Below, piece by piece: positions 16,974 through 24,872 of a DNA stretch of 35,131 nt. The notes beneath the pieces are model-generated. The model saw nothing but the letters and a program-made list of their open reading frames with translations. It did no database searches and was not told where the DNA came from. Source of the stretch: Pseudomonas sp. PB120 (GTDB lineage Bacteria; Pseudomonadota; Gammaproteobacteria; Pseudomonadales; Pseudomonadaceae); the NCBI RefSeq assembly GCF_009761815.1, contig NZ_RWIN01000153.1, positions 1 through 35,131 on the forward strand, written 5' to 3'. Made by a program: the position numbers and the translations under genes. The number at the start of each line of letters is the position of its first letter. Positions within the stretch are counted from its first letter, which is position 1.

Positions 16974-17246
16974 ATGAAAATCCTGAAAATTGCGCTTGTA
17001 CTTGCCCTCGGCGGTTTAGGCGGGCAGGCATTTGCCGGCGAGAGCCCTTCGACCCAAGCGACCAGCAAGGCACCGGTCGAGGTCTACAAGTACGGCATGA
17101 AACTGGACATCGAAAAAATCATCACGATCACGGACATACCCGGTCAGTGCGGCCCGGTTCCGGCTCAGATGATCTACGAAGACTCCCACGGTCAACGGCA
17201 TGTCATGCAGTACCAAGTCATGGGCACAGGCTGTTCGGACAGTTGA
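16974..17246 (+). CDS. Small secreted DUF2790-type protein
   Basis: This 90-residue protein begins with a Sec signal (MKILKIALVLALGGLGGQAF, cleavage after AFA). The mature part contains VEVYKYGMKLDIEKIITITD and MIYEDSHGQRHVMQYQVMGT, the pattern of the DUF2790 family found in multiple copies in Pseudomonas. Two cysteines (GQCGP and GTGCSDS) could form a periplasmic disulphide. The start at 16974 is chosen over the in-frame upstream codon at 16917 because it sits directly before the signal peptide. The molecular function of the family is unknown to me. Confidence 0.85.
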   Translation: MKILKIALVLALGGLGGQAFAGESPSTQATSKAPVEVYKYGMKLDIEKIITITDIPGQCGPVPAQMIYEDSHGQRHVMQYQVMGTGCSDS

Positions 17247-17260
17247 GCCACGTGAGGATG

Positions 17261-17280
17261 ATGGAGGGTCGACACTCCAT
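17261..17280. other. Near-perfect palindrome between convergent genes, possible terminator stem
   Basis: ATGGAGGGTCGACACTCCAT is symmetric except for one G/A pair. It sits 14 bp after the DUF2790-type stop and 24 bp from the LysR stop. It has no T-tract on either side, so a terminator role is only possible. Confidence 0.4.
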
Positions 17281-17304
17281 ACCTGCCAAACCCGCACTTA
17301 TCGT

Positions 17305-18231
17305 TTATGAACCTGCTATGCGTTTGTCGGAGTCCAACAGAGCCGGCAGGTAATCCTTGAGAAAGTCCACCCAGGTTTTTATTTTGGCATCGACGAACTT
17401 TCGCGACGGGTAAATGGCGAAGACGTTGTACTCCTCGAATTTGTACTCCGGCAGTACACGCACTAACGTGCCGGCCTTCAGGCCGTTGACGGCAGAAGCA
17501 ATCGGCTGAATGCCAATCCCCATTCCACTTTCTATCGCAACGGTCATCGCGTCGGCGGTGTTGATGTGAAAGGGCGAGACCGGAAGGTTGAACGTCTCCA
17601 CGCCTTGCGGCCCTTCGAGTGCCCAGCTTTCAGCCGGCATGATGGTATTCACAATCCTCAGGCAATCATGTGAACCCAGAGCACTCGGTGACTCGGGATG
17701 CCCGCGTTTTTTCAAATACGCCGGCGAAGCGCAGAGAATGCTGTAAGTGATGCCGAGCCGCTGGGCGACAAATCCTGAATCGGGTAGATCCCGCGCCAAC
17801 ACAATCGACATGTCATAGCCATCCTCCAGCAAATCGGGGAGACGGTTGGCCAGCGTCAAATCGAACATGACCGAGGGGTGGGTCTCTCTGTACCGGGCGA
17901 TAGCATCGATCACGTAATGGTTGCCGATGGCGGACATGGAGTGAATTTTCAGCCGGCCAGCGGGCAAAATCTGCGCGGTCCCGGCTTCTTCATCGGCTTC
18001 ACGGACCTCATGCAGAATCTTCTCGCACCGTTGCAAATAGCGCGTACCGGCTTCGGTCAGCGCCAGGCGACGGGTTGTGCGGTTGATCAGGCGAGTTTGC
18101 AGGCGGGCCTCCAGGCTGGAGATCGCTTTGGAAATGTTGGTCGTGGTGCTGTCCAACAACTCGGCGGCTGCCGTAAAGCTGCCACTCTGGGCGACAGCCA
18201 CGAACACGCGCAGGGTTTGGAAAACGTCCAT
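17305..18231 (-). CDS. LysR family transcriptional regulator (CrgA-like subgroup)
   Basis: This 308-residue protein has the LysR winged HTH at residues 1-60 (LRVFVAVAQSGSFTAAAELL, TTTNISKAISSLEARL) followed by NRTTRRLALTEAGTRYLQRC. The effector domain begins near residue 90 (GRLKIHSMSAIGNHYVIDAI). The PAGRLKI/TTRRLALTEAG features are those of the large CrgA-type group that often regulates neighbouring oxidoreductases. It lies downstream of the aldo/keto reductase on the same strand, separated by a strong terminator only 23 bp before its start. Its own promoter must overlap that region or lie within the reductase gene. Target unproven. Confidence 0.93.
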   Translation of the reverse strand: MDVFQTLRVFVAVAQSGSFTAAAELLDSTTTNISKAISSLEARLQTRLINRTTRRLALTEAGTRYLQRCEKILHEVREADEEAGTAQILPAGRLKIHSMSAIGNHYVIDAIARYRETHPSVMFDLTLANRLPDLLEDGYDMSIVLARDLPDSGFVAQRLGITYSILCASPAYLKKRGHPESPSALGSHDCLRIVNTIMPAESWALEGPQGVETFNLPVSPFHINTADAMTVAIESGMGIGIQPIASAVNGLKAGTLVRVLPEYKFEEYNVFAIYPSRKFVDAKIKTWVDFLKDYLPALLDSDKRIAGS

Positions 18232-18254
18232 CGTTGTGACCTCAAGGGCAATCG

Positions 18255-18286
18255 AAAAAAGGGGCGGTCTTGCTGGACCGCCCCTT
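18255..18286 (-). terminator. Rho-independent terminator of the emr-like/aldo-keto reductase operon
   Basis: On the minus strand an 11-bp perfect GC-rich stem (AAGGGGCGGTC with GACCGCCCCTT, loop of 6) is followed by six Ts at 18260-18255. It lies 9 bp past the aldo/keto reductase stop codon. It is the clearest intrinsic terminator in the window. Confidence 0.9.
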
Positions 18287-18294
18287 GTTGCGTG

Positions 18295-19245
18295 TTACTT
18301 CTTGCGCGGAATAAATCCGGGTACACCGGTTTCCACGACCGAATTGAAGCGTATCCGGGTATCGATTTCTTCCTTGATCTCCAGCATGGCCCGGTGCGGC
18401 AGGGTCGCAATGTCGAAGTTTTCCCGAATGTGGCTCAGTGTTGCAGAAGTGGTGAGGAAAGCGACGCCCCGTTGCACCGACCAGGCCAATGCCACTTGCG
18501 CCGGGGTCTTCTGTAGGCGCTGCGCGATTTGGGTGATTACTGGATCTTCCAGCACATTCGGCTCCATGCCGTGGCCCAGCGGGGCAAACGCCAGCACGAC
18601 AATGCCCTGTTCCTTGCAAAATTCAACCAGCTCCCACTCCGGCAGGAAAGGGTGTGACTCGACTTGCACGACAGCGGGTTTGATCCGCGCCACCGCGACA
18701 ATTTCTTTCAGACGCTCCAGCGTGATATCCGACAAGCCGATGGACTTGCAGCGGCCTTCGTCCACGAGTCGCTCCATCGCCCGCCAGGTGTCGACCAACG
18801 TCACGCCGGCATCGTAGATGACGTGACCCTGTTCGTCTCGCGGGTCCTGGTTGTCGCCCGGTTGAAAGGCAAAGGGCGTGTGGATCAGGTAGCAGTCGAT
18901 GTAGTCGACCTGAAGCCGCCGGCAACTGGCCTCGAACGCAGGCTGGACACGCTCGGGGCGATGGTTGGTGTTCCACAGCTTGGTGGTGATGAACACGTCT
19001 TCCCGGCGAACTTTGCCGACCTGCAGCACTGCTTGCAGGGCTTCGCCGACCTTGTCCTCGTTGCGATAGCGCTCGGCACAATCGAAATGGCGGAAGCCGA
19101 CGTCCAGAGCATCCTTGACCGCTTGTGTTGTCATATTCAGATCGCGAAACAGCGTGCCAAATCCAACAGCGGGTATTTCACCCTTGCCGTGGACAAGGGG
19201 GAATCGTGTATCGCGAAGTGCATCGTAAAATGATTCGTAAGTCAT
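18295..19245 (-). CDS. Aldo/keto reductase, last gene of an efflux operon
   Basis: This 316-residue cytoplasmic AKR has the full tetrad: Asp55 and Tyr60 (FDCAERYRNED), Lys89 (ITTKLWN) and His122 (YLIHTPF). SIGLSDITLERL and the C-terminal VAFLTTSATLSHIRENFD correspond to NADP(H)-binding segments; many AKRs have an IPGS or IPK-type motif there, here replaced by LTTSATLSH. Length is typical. It starts 23 bp after the outer-membrane factor stop and is followed by a strong terminator, so it reads as the fourth gene of the emrA-emrB-OMF transcript. It may reduce the carbonyl or quinone compound that the pump exports; that link is inference. Confidence 0.9.
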   Translation of the reverse strand: MTYESFYDALRDTRFPLVHGKGEIPAVGFGTLFRDLNMTTQAVKDALDVGFRHFDCAERYRNEDKVGEALQAVLQVGKVRREDVFITTKLWNTNHRPERVQPAFEASCRRLQVDYIDCYLIHTPFAFQPGDNQDPRDEQGHVIYDAGVTLVDTWRAMERLVDEGRCKSIGLSDITLERLKEIVAVARIKPAVVQVESHPFLPEWELVEFCKEQGIVVLAFAPLGHGMEPNVLEDPVITQIAQRLQKTPAQVALAWSVQRGVAFLTTSATLSHIRENFDIATLPHRAMLEIKEEIDTRIRFNSVVETGVPGFIPRKK

Positions 19246-19268
19246 CTCATTACTCCAGGCCGCAGCCG

Positions 19269-20759
19269 TTATTGATACGCAGGATTGTGTTCTTCGCGAC
19301 TGGCAACCCGTTGCTCGGACGCACCGGTTGAATTGCCGCCGAGCGCCACATACAGGGCCACGGTGTCGAGGTATTGGGCGGTCCTTACCCGAATTTGCCC
19401 GAGTAACGCCTGCTCATAGGCACGCTCCGTTTCCAGTACCTGGAGAATGCTGTTCTCGCCTTGCGCATAGGCTTGCTGGTTCAGGCGCAAACTGGTTTCG
19501 GCCGCGCGCAACGCGTCTTCCTGCGCCAGGTTTTCCTCGGCGTCATGGTTGATCGCCTGCAACGAGTCGGCGACCTGGCCGAACGACTCAATGACCGTCT
19601 GCTGGTAGCCGGCGAGGGTGGCTTTGTAGCCGTCGACGGCTGCCTGACGTTCCGCCTTGAGCGTTCCGCCATCGAAGACCGGTCCCGCAATCCCCGCCGC
19701 GAAGCCCCACAGTGCCGCGCCGCCATCGCCGGAAGCGGCTTGAAGCAGTGAAGCGGACAGCGTGATGTGGGGGTAAAGGTTGGCGGTCGCGACGCCAACG
19801 GCGGCGCTGGCCATGTGCAGTTCCGCCTCGGCTTGCTGGACGTCGGGCCGGCCGTGGGCCATTTCCGAGGGGAGGCTGACGGTCACGTTGGCCGGCAAGG
19901 TGAACTCGGCAAAATCGAAATCCGGTGCCACCCAGTCGCCGGGGCCTTTGCCGGTGAGGATCGACAGCGCGTGGCGTGCCGCGTCACGCTGCTGGGCGAG
20001 GGGCGGCAACAGGGTGCGATCCTGAGCAAGCCGGGTTTCGGCCAGCGACACGTCGATCTGCGTGGTGCTGCCATTGGCATGCGCACTGCGCACCAGTTCG
20101 AGGTTGCGGGTGTCATTGGCCAGCAGCTTCTCGACTGCGTGTATCTGCGCATTGGCGGAGGCGATCAACAACGCCTGGCTGGCGACATTGCCGGTCAGGG
20201 TCAGGTACGCCGCGTCATAACGATGCTTTTGCAGATCGGTAAATGCTTCTTGCTGTTCGACCAGGCGTTTGTTGCCGCCGAACGCATCAAGGTCGAAGCC
20301 GACGCGTGGCCCGATGGCATAGAAGTTGGCGATCGCCGGCTCTTTGGCATTGTGTAGCCGCTGGCGACCCGCCGTCGCGCCGAAGTCGACCTGCGGGTAC
20401 AGCGCACCTTGCGCGGCGGCGACGGAGGAGGCCGCTTGCCGGATCGTGGCGTCGGCGGCCACCAGTTCAAGGTTGCCCTCGATGGCGCGACGCACCACCG
20501 TGTCGAGCTTGTGCGAATGAAAGGCTGTCCACCAGTCGCCGTTGAGCTTTTTGCCCAGGTCGATGCGTTGTTGGCCCGGCGTGTTGCCGTTCTGGCCCAG
20601 ACGCTGTTCGGCCTGTTGGTCGTAGTGCTGCGACTGGCTGGGCAGGGGCATTTGATAGTCGGGGCCGACGGTGCAAGCCGTCAGGAACACCAGGGCTGCC
20701 GCCGCACCGAACGTGGTTTTGAACAGTGGTCTGTTGATGAAGAGCGCATTGGATTTCAT
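19269..20759 (-). CDS. NodT/OprM-family outer-membrane efflux lipoprotein
   Basis: The protein has 496 residues with lipoprotein signal MKSNALFINRPLFKTTFGAA continuing to LTAC (lipidated Cys29), then TVGPDYQMP, the NodT-family start. Two outer-membrane efflux domains contain the long coiled-coil helices; EMAHGRPDVQQAEAELHMAS and ATANLYPHITLSASLLQAAS mark the second. It should form the outer-membrane duct for the adjacent EmrAB-type pump. The gap to the upstream MFS gene is 19 bp. The C-terminal ~25 residues (GGNSTGASEQRVASREEHNP) are hydrophilic and longer than in OprM. Confidence 0.93.
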   Translation of the reverse strand: MKSNALFINRPLFKTTFGAAAALVFLTACTVGPDYQMPLPSQSQHYDQQAEQRLGQNGNTPGQQRIDLGKKLNGDWWTAFHSHKLDTVVRRAIEGNLELVAADATIRQAASSVAAAQGALYPQVDFGATAGRQRLHNAKEPAIANFYAIGPRVGFDLDAFGGNKRLVEQQEAFTDLQKHRYDAAYLTLTGNVASQALLIASANAQIHAVEKLLANDTRNLELVRSAHANGSTTQIDVSLAETRLAQDRTLLPPLAQQRDAARHALSILTGKGPGDWVAPDFDFAEFTLPANVTVSLPSEMAHGRPDVQQAEAELHMASAAVGVATANLYPHITLSASLLQAASGDGGAALWGFAAGIAGPVFDGGTLKAERQAAVDGYKATLAGYQQTVIESFGQVADSLQAINHDAEENLAQEDALRAAETSLRLNQQAYAQGENSILQVLETERAYEQALLGQIRVRTAQYLDTVALYVALGGNSTGASEQRVASREEHNPAYQ

Positions 20760-20778
20760 TTGGCAAACTCCACGATAA

Positions 20779-22248
20779 CTAGTTGGTCGGAACGGGCTTG
20801 CGAAGAAAGACCACCAGTGGGGCTACCACCAGCATCGCGAACATCAAAATCTTGAACTGGTCGATCACCGCGATAAACGCAGCCTGCCCGGTGATCATTT
20901 CGTTGAGTCCCGCCAGCGCCTGCAGCGACGTCGGTGCTCCATGCGCCGCAGCGCGGTAGGGCGTCAGGTGACTGGACAGTGCCATGTGCATCGCTTGCGT
21001 GTTGTTGAAGAAAAACAGCTGCACAATCGCAACGCCCAGGGTGCTGCCGTAAACGCGAAACAGATTGAACAGACCGGTGCCTTCCGGACGCAGAGTGGGG
21101 TCGAGCGTGCTGAACGCGACCTTGGTCAGCGATGGCATCAGGATGCCGATGCCAATGCCCTGGATCGCACCGGCCACGGCCACGGGCCGCCAGTCCATCA
21201 ACGGCGAATAACCGAGCATCATCCAGTTGGCGTAAATCACCACGGCGACGCCTGCGGCCACGAAGACTCGACGGTCGAAACGCTCAGGAACACGGCCCAT
21301 CAGCAGGAACGCACCGACCAGCCCGATCCCGCGCGGGATCGTCAGGGAACCGGTGGTATCCGGCGGGTAACCGAGAATCTCGTCCAGCATCGGCGACGTC
21401 AGGGCCATGGTCGACAACAGCACAAAACCCACGGCGAAGAAGATGATCGTCGACAGCACAAAGTTGCTGTCGTTGAGCAAGCGCTTGTTGAGGAAATGCA
21501 CGTTCCTGGTCAACACATGCACCGCGAACAGGTAGACCCCCAGGGCACAGCCCAACGCTTCCAGCCATATCTCGGTCGAGGCAAACCAGTCCAGACGTTC
21601 CCCGCGATCAAGCAGCATTTGCAGGCTGATCAACGCCAGCGTGAAGCTGCCGAAACCGAAGAAGTCGAACGAGGGGCGTTTCTCGGCTTTTTTCTCGGCG
21701 AGCAACAGCGCCATTACCGCGAAAATGAACGCTGACAACGGCAGGCTGATGTAGAAGATCGGGCGCCAGCCGAAATGCTCGCCGAGCCAGCCACCGATGC
21801 TCGGGCCGCTGACGATGCCGAAGAGCACGATGGCGGTCCACGTCGCGCCAAATTTCGCGCGCTTCTCGAGTGGCAAGGTCTCCATGGAAATGGCCATCGA
21901 TAACGGGGCCAGCACGCCACTCGCCAGGCCTTGAATGATCCGCGCCCCGACGAATTCCAGCGGCGTTGATGCCAGTGTTGCGAGCAGCAAGCCAAGGACG
22001 AAGAAGGCCAATGCCGCTTGATAGACGAGCTTCAGGCCAAAACGCCCGGCGAGCCATTGCGCCATCGGCAGGGTGATGGCGCTGGCGGCGAGGTATGAAG
22101 TGAAGACCCAGCCCGCCTGATCGTCAGTCATCGACAGACTGCCCTGGATCAACCTGAGTACCGCGTTGGGCAAAGGCAGGTTCGCCGACTGCATATAGGT
22201 CGCGAGCAGCGCGGCGAACCTTAATGTTCCTGCACCTTGGGCGTTCAT
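20779..22248 (-). CDS. DHA2-family MFS drug/H+ antiporter (EmrB-like)
   Basis: With the start at 22248 this is a 489-residue inner-membrane protein with about 14 hydrophobic helices. This ATG overlaps the stop of the adaptor gene as ATGA, which fits translational coupling; the frame is open 15 codons further upstream but inside the adaptor gene. DHA2 motifs are seen: WVFTSYLAASAITLPMAQWL (TM2) followed by LAGRFGLK (motif A), and GIVSGPSIGGWLGEHFGWRP (motif C in TM5). EmrB proteins pump hydrophobic toxicants with EmrA and an outer-membrane channel, both encoded next to it. Drug specificity cannot be read. Confidence 0.92.
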   Translation of the reverse strand: MNAQGAGTLRFAALLATYMQSANLPLPNAVLRLIQGSLSMTDDQAGWVFTSYLAASAITLPMAQWLAGRFGLKLVYQAALAFFVLGLLLATLASTPLEFVGARIIQGLASGVLAPLSMAISMETLPLEKRAKFGATWTAIVLFGIVSGPSIGGWLGEHFGWRPIFYISLPLSAFIFAVMALLLAEKKAEKRPSFDFFGFGSFTLALISLQMLLDRGERLDWFASTEIWLEALGCALGVYLFAVHVLTRNVHFLNKRLLNDSNFVLSTIIFFAVGFVLLSTMALTSPMLDEILGYPPDTTGSLTIPRGIGLVGAFLLMGRVPERFDRRVFVAAGVAVVIYANWMMLGYSPLMDWRPVAVAGAIQGIGIGILMPSLTKVAFSTLDPTLRPEGTGLFNLFRVYGSTLGVAIVQLFFFNNTQAMHMALSSHLTPYRAAAHGAPTSLQALAGLNEMITGQAAFIAVIDQFKILMFAMLVVAPLVVFLRKPVPTN

Positions 22249-23366
22249 CGGTCGGTACCTGCGGTCAACAGCGACTTGAGCGGATGCCACCACGGCGTGC
22301 GATGCCCGGTATCAACCTTCACCGTGGCGCTGGTGCCCGAGAACAGCGGCAGGGCAGGGTCGGCCTCGTCGAGTTCGAGCCGCACCGGTACCCGCTGGAC
22401 CACTTTGACCCAGTTGCCGGTCGCATTTTCCGGCGGCAGCAGGGCGAAGTCCGCACCGGCGCCCGGGCTCATGCTGGTCACATGGGCCTTGAAGACGTGA
22501 TCGGGATAGGTGTCGATGCGAACGGTCGCTTCCTGGCCGGGGCGCATATGGGTCACCTCCGTTTCGCGGAAGTTGGCTTCAACCCAGATGTCGCGCCCGG
22601 ACAGCAACGCGAAGGCAGGCGCGCCGTTGTTGACGTAGTTGCCGACTTGCAAATCATCGACTTTGGCGACGATGCCATCGTCCGGTGCGTAGACCGTCGC
22701 GTACGAGAGGTACAGCTGCGCCTCGTCAAGTTGGGCCTTGGCTTCGCGAACGCTCGGGTGGCTGTCGGCTTCGATGTTCGGGTTGCCGTTCAACGCCACG
22801 ACGGTGCTGGCGATCTGCTGTTCAACCGAGGCGATGCGTTGCCTCGAGACTTTAAGGTCCGTGTCGGCGCGCTCATAAATGGCCCGGGAAACGAACTCGG
22901 TGGCGACCAGCGCCTTCTTCCGCGCGAATTCCCGTTGATCGAAATCGGCGGATTCCTTGGCCGATTGCAGTTCCGCCTGCTGCTGCCGGTAGCTGGCCTT
23001 GAGCCCGTCGATACGCAATTTCGCGACACTCAATTGTGCTTCGGCGCGATTGACCGCGATTTGCAGCGGCTTCGGGTCGATGCGAAACAGAACCTGGCCC
23101 TTGTGGACCTGCTGATTATCCTCAACCGCGATTTCAACGACCTGGCCGGAAATACGCGCGTTGATCGATGCCTTCGCCACTCGGGCGTAGGCGTTGTCGG
23201 TGGAAACGAAAGGCTCGCCGGCCACGTAGTGGGCGTAACCCACCGCCGCGAAAAGGAGCGGGCCACCCACGATCAGCCATGGCCGCAGTTTTTCCTTGAG
23301 CGGTTTCTTGATTGGGGCCGGATGCTCGTAGGTTTGGGAAGCCGGGATGTCGAACGCTTTAGTCAT
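22245..23366 (-). CDS. HlyD/EmrA-family membrane-fusion protein
   Basis: From the ATG at 23366 this is 373 residues, beginning MTKAFDIPASQTYEHPAPIK. AAAGGTG lies 9 bases upstream, so I prefer it to the GTG at 23378. One transmembrane anchor (~residues 29-46, PWLIVGGPLLFAAVGYAHYV) is followed by the EmrA signature FVSTDNAYARVAKASINARI, lipoyl half-motifs (SGQVVEIAVEDNQQVHKGQV and VYAPDDGIVAKVDDLQVGNY) and a coiled-coil hairpin in between. It links the EmrB-like pump to the outer-membrane factor in the periplasm. First gene of the operon; divergent from a TetR gene 240 bp away. Confidence 0.93.
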   Translation of the reverse strand: MTKAFDIPASQTYEHPAPIKKPLKEKLRPWLIVGGPLLFAAVGYAHYVAGEPFVSTDNAYARVAKASINARISGQVVEIAVEDNQQVHKGQVLFRIDPKPLQIAVNRAEAQLSVAKLRIDGLKASYRQQQAELQSAKESADFDQREFARKKALVATEFVSRAIYERADTDLKVSRQRIASVEQQIASTVVALNGNPNIEADSHPSVREAKAQLDEAQLYLSYATVYAPDDGIVAKVDDLQVGNYVNNGAPAFALLSGRDIWVEANFRETEVTHMRPGQEATVRIDTYPDHVFKAHVTSMSPGAGADFALLPPENATGNWVKVVQRVPVRLELDEADPALPLFSGTSATVKVDTGHRTPWWHPLKSLLTAGTDR

Positions 23367-23522
23367 GATCGAATGCACCTTTAACCGGGAAGTCGGGCCG
23401 GTGGCCCTGACGTCAATAGTTGCTGTGAGAAATCAAGCCCGAGCGCGGGCAGGAGGATCGCTCCGCCGCACCTGTTTCGTCGCCGCAACACTCAGTTCGA
23501 GCTCCGCTTCAACAAACCGTAA

Positions 23523-23599
23523 ATCAAGGAATTTCTGGTTCCCTAATTTTGTGCGATGGTGTAAGAATATCCCTGCATTCACCTTCCATCAAGGAATTT
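23523..23599. promoter_or_regulatory. Direct repeat in the emr/tetR divergent gap, candidate operator pair
   Basis: The 12-mer ATCAAGGAATTT occurs at 23523-23534 and again at 23588-23599, 65 bp apart. The second copy also carries the ribosome-binding site (AAGGA, 23591-23595) of the TetR gene. Between them GGAATTTCTGGTTCC (23528-23542) is a partial inverted repeat. The pair could be operators for the TetR protein, but only the repeat itself is seen. Confidence 0.35.
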
Positions 23600-23606
23600 G
23601 TACGAC

Positions 23607-24230
23607 ATGGCACAAAATAAAACCACCGAGGGTAAAGGCCGCGGCCGCCCTCGCGCCTACGACCCCCAGACCGCCCTGCAGCGAGCACTGGGCGTGTTCT
23701 GGAACACCGGCTATTCCGGCGCATCGCTGGACAGCATCGCCACCGCGGCCGGAATGAATCGCCCAAGCCTCTATGCCGCCTTCGGCGACAAGCACGCGCT
23801 CTACATCAAGGCGCTGGAGCATTATTGGGAATCTGCGGCGGCGGACATGCACGCGGCACTGACGGACACCGACCTGACCCTCCGCGAGGCGTTGCTGCGT
23901 TTCTACGAAGGGCAGTTGTCGATCTACTTCTCGGGCGAAGGCCAGCCGCGTGGCTGCTTTGCAATTGGTACGGCGACGACCGAAGCCGTTGAGGACCCGG
24001 AAATTCGGGAGGTGCTGTCAGACCGACTCAGCCGGCTCGATGCCGATCTTGAAGCGCGTCTGCGATTGGCCATCGATTCCGGCGAGTTGAAAAGCGATGT
24101 CGACGCGGCTTCCCTGGCCGTCCTCGCGTCATCCCTGCTGCACAGCATTTCGATTCGCGCGCGTGCGGGTAAATCCCGGGCCGAATTGACGGAACTTGCC
24201 CGCAACGCGGTCGACGTGATCTGCGGCTGA
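23607..24230 (+). CDS. TetR/AcrR family regulator, likely repressor of the divergent Emr-type operon
   Basis: This 207-residue protein starts at ATG 23607 with AAGGA 11 bases upstream; a TTG at 23598 is less likely. The N-terminus has an AT-hook-like GKGRGRPR, common in one TetR subgroup, followed by the HTH (ALGVFWNTGYSGASLDSIAT, AAGMNRPSLYAAFGDKHALY). The C-terminal domain contains GQPRGCFAIGTATTEAVEDP, as in TetR_C-type regulators with a conserved Cys. The divergent arrangement beside the efflux operon fits the classic local-repressor layout. The mug gene begins 11 bp downstream, so the two are probably co-transcribed. Confidence 0.92.
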   Translation: MAQNKTTEGKGRGRPRAYDPQTALQRALGVFWNTGYSGASLDSIATAAGMNRPSLYAAFGDKHALYIKALEHYWESAAADMHAALTDTDLTLREALLRFYEGQLSIYFSGEGQPRGCFAIGTATTEAVEDPEIREVLSDRLSRLDADLEARLRLAIDSGELKSDVDAASLAVLASSLLHSISIRARAGKSRAELTELARNAVDVICG

Positions 24231-24241
24231 GAGGTTTCAAG

Positions 24242-24790
24242 ATGGGCGAAACACTCGAAGATATTCTCGCCGAGCACCTCGAGGTGATTTTCTGCGGGAT
24301 CAACCCGGGCATGATGGCCGCCGCCCAGGGCCATCATTTTGCGGGCCGGGGCAATCGTTTCTGGCGCACGCTGCACCTTGCCGGTTTCACCCCGACGGAG
24401 GTGCGGCCGGAAAACGACCGGACGATCCTGGACTATCAGTGCGGACTAACCGCTGTGGTCGAGCGACCGACGGCGCGAGCAGACCAGCTGTCGCTCAAGG
24501 AATTCACCGCTGCCGCCACGGAATTCGAACGAAAAATCGCCCGCCATGCACCGCGCTACGTGGCGTTTCTCGGCAAAGCGGCGTATTGCGCGTTATCCGG
24601 CCAGAGAGACGTGCCGTGGGGGCTTCAGCCGAAGGCCTTCGGCCATGCCTCGGTGTGGGTCCTGCCCAACCCCAGCGGGCGAAATCGCGGATTCAGCCAG
24701 GATCAACTCGTGACCGCCTACCGCGAACTCCATGAGCACACACGCCGTGCAGTCGTTTCCCGGCCTTTTTCGGAGGCTCTCCTATACTGA
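24242..24790 (+). CDS. mug: G:T/U mismatch-specific uracil/thymine DNA glycosylase Mug
   Basis: This 182-residue protein aligns along its whole length with remembered E. coli Mug (168 aa). The catalytic motif is GINPG (residues 19-23, Asn21 as the key residue) and the intercalating/recognition motif is NPSGRNR (143-149; NPSGLSR in E. coli). HHFAGRGNRFWRTLHLAGFT and LDYQCGLTAVVERPT are also conserved. It removes uracil, thymine or ethenocytosine mispaired with G in base-excision repair. The start follows GAGAGGTTTCAAG. The C-terminus is about 15 residues longer than E. coli's. It shares a transcript with the upstream TetR gene, probably by chance of position. Confidence 0.95.
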   Translation: MGETLEDILAEHLEVIFCGINPGMMAAAQGHHFAGRGNRFWRTLHLAGFTPTEVRPENDRTILDYQCGLTAVVERPTARADQLSLKEFTAAATEFERKIARHAPRYVAFLGKAAYCALSGQRDVPWGLQPKAFGHASVWVLPNPSGRNRGFSQDQLVTAYRELHEHTRRAVVSRPFSEALLY

Positions 24791-24872
24791 TTCGCGCAGA
24801 TACAGCGTGCCGTTGGAAAGGGCCATTCGCCTTTTGACGGCGTCCCTATCAGTCACTCAAAGGAGATCGAAC

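Noticed and set aside
23408..23415. TGACGTCA palindrome in the emr/tetR gap as an operator
   Set aside because: Eight bases are too few to stand out in a region this size, and no second copy is present.
24732..24872. N-terminal extension of the peroxiredoxin overlapping mug
   Set aside because: The peroxiredoxin fold begins at the ATG at 24873, which has a strong AAAGGAGA site; the extension is not conserved in the family.
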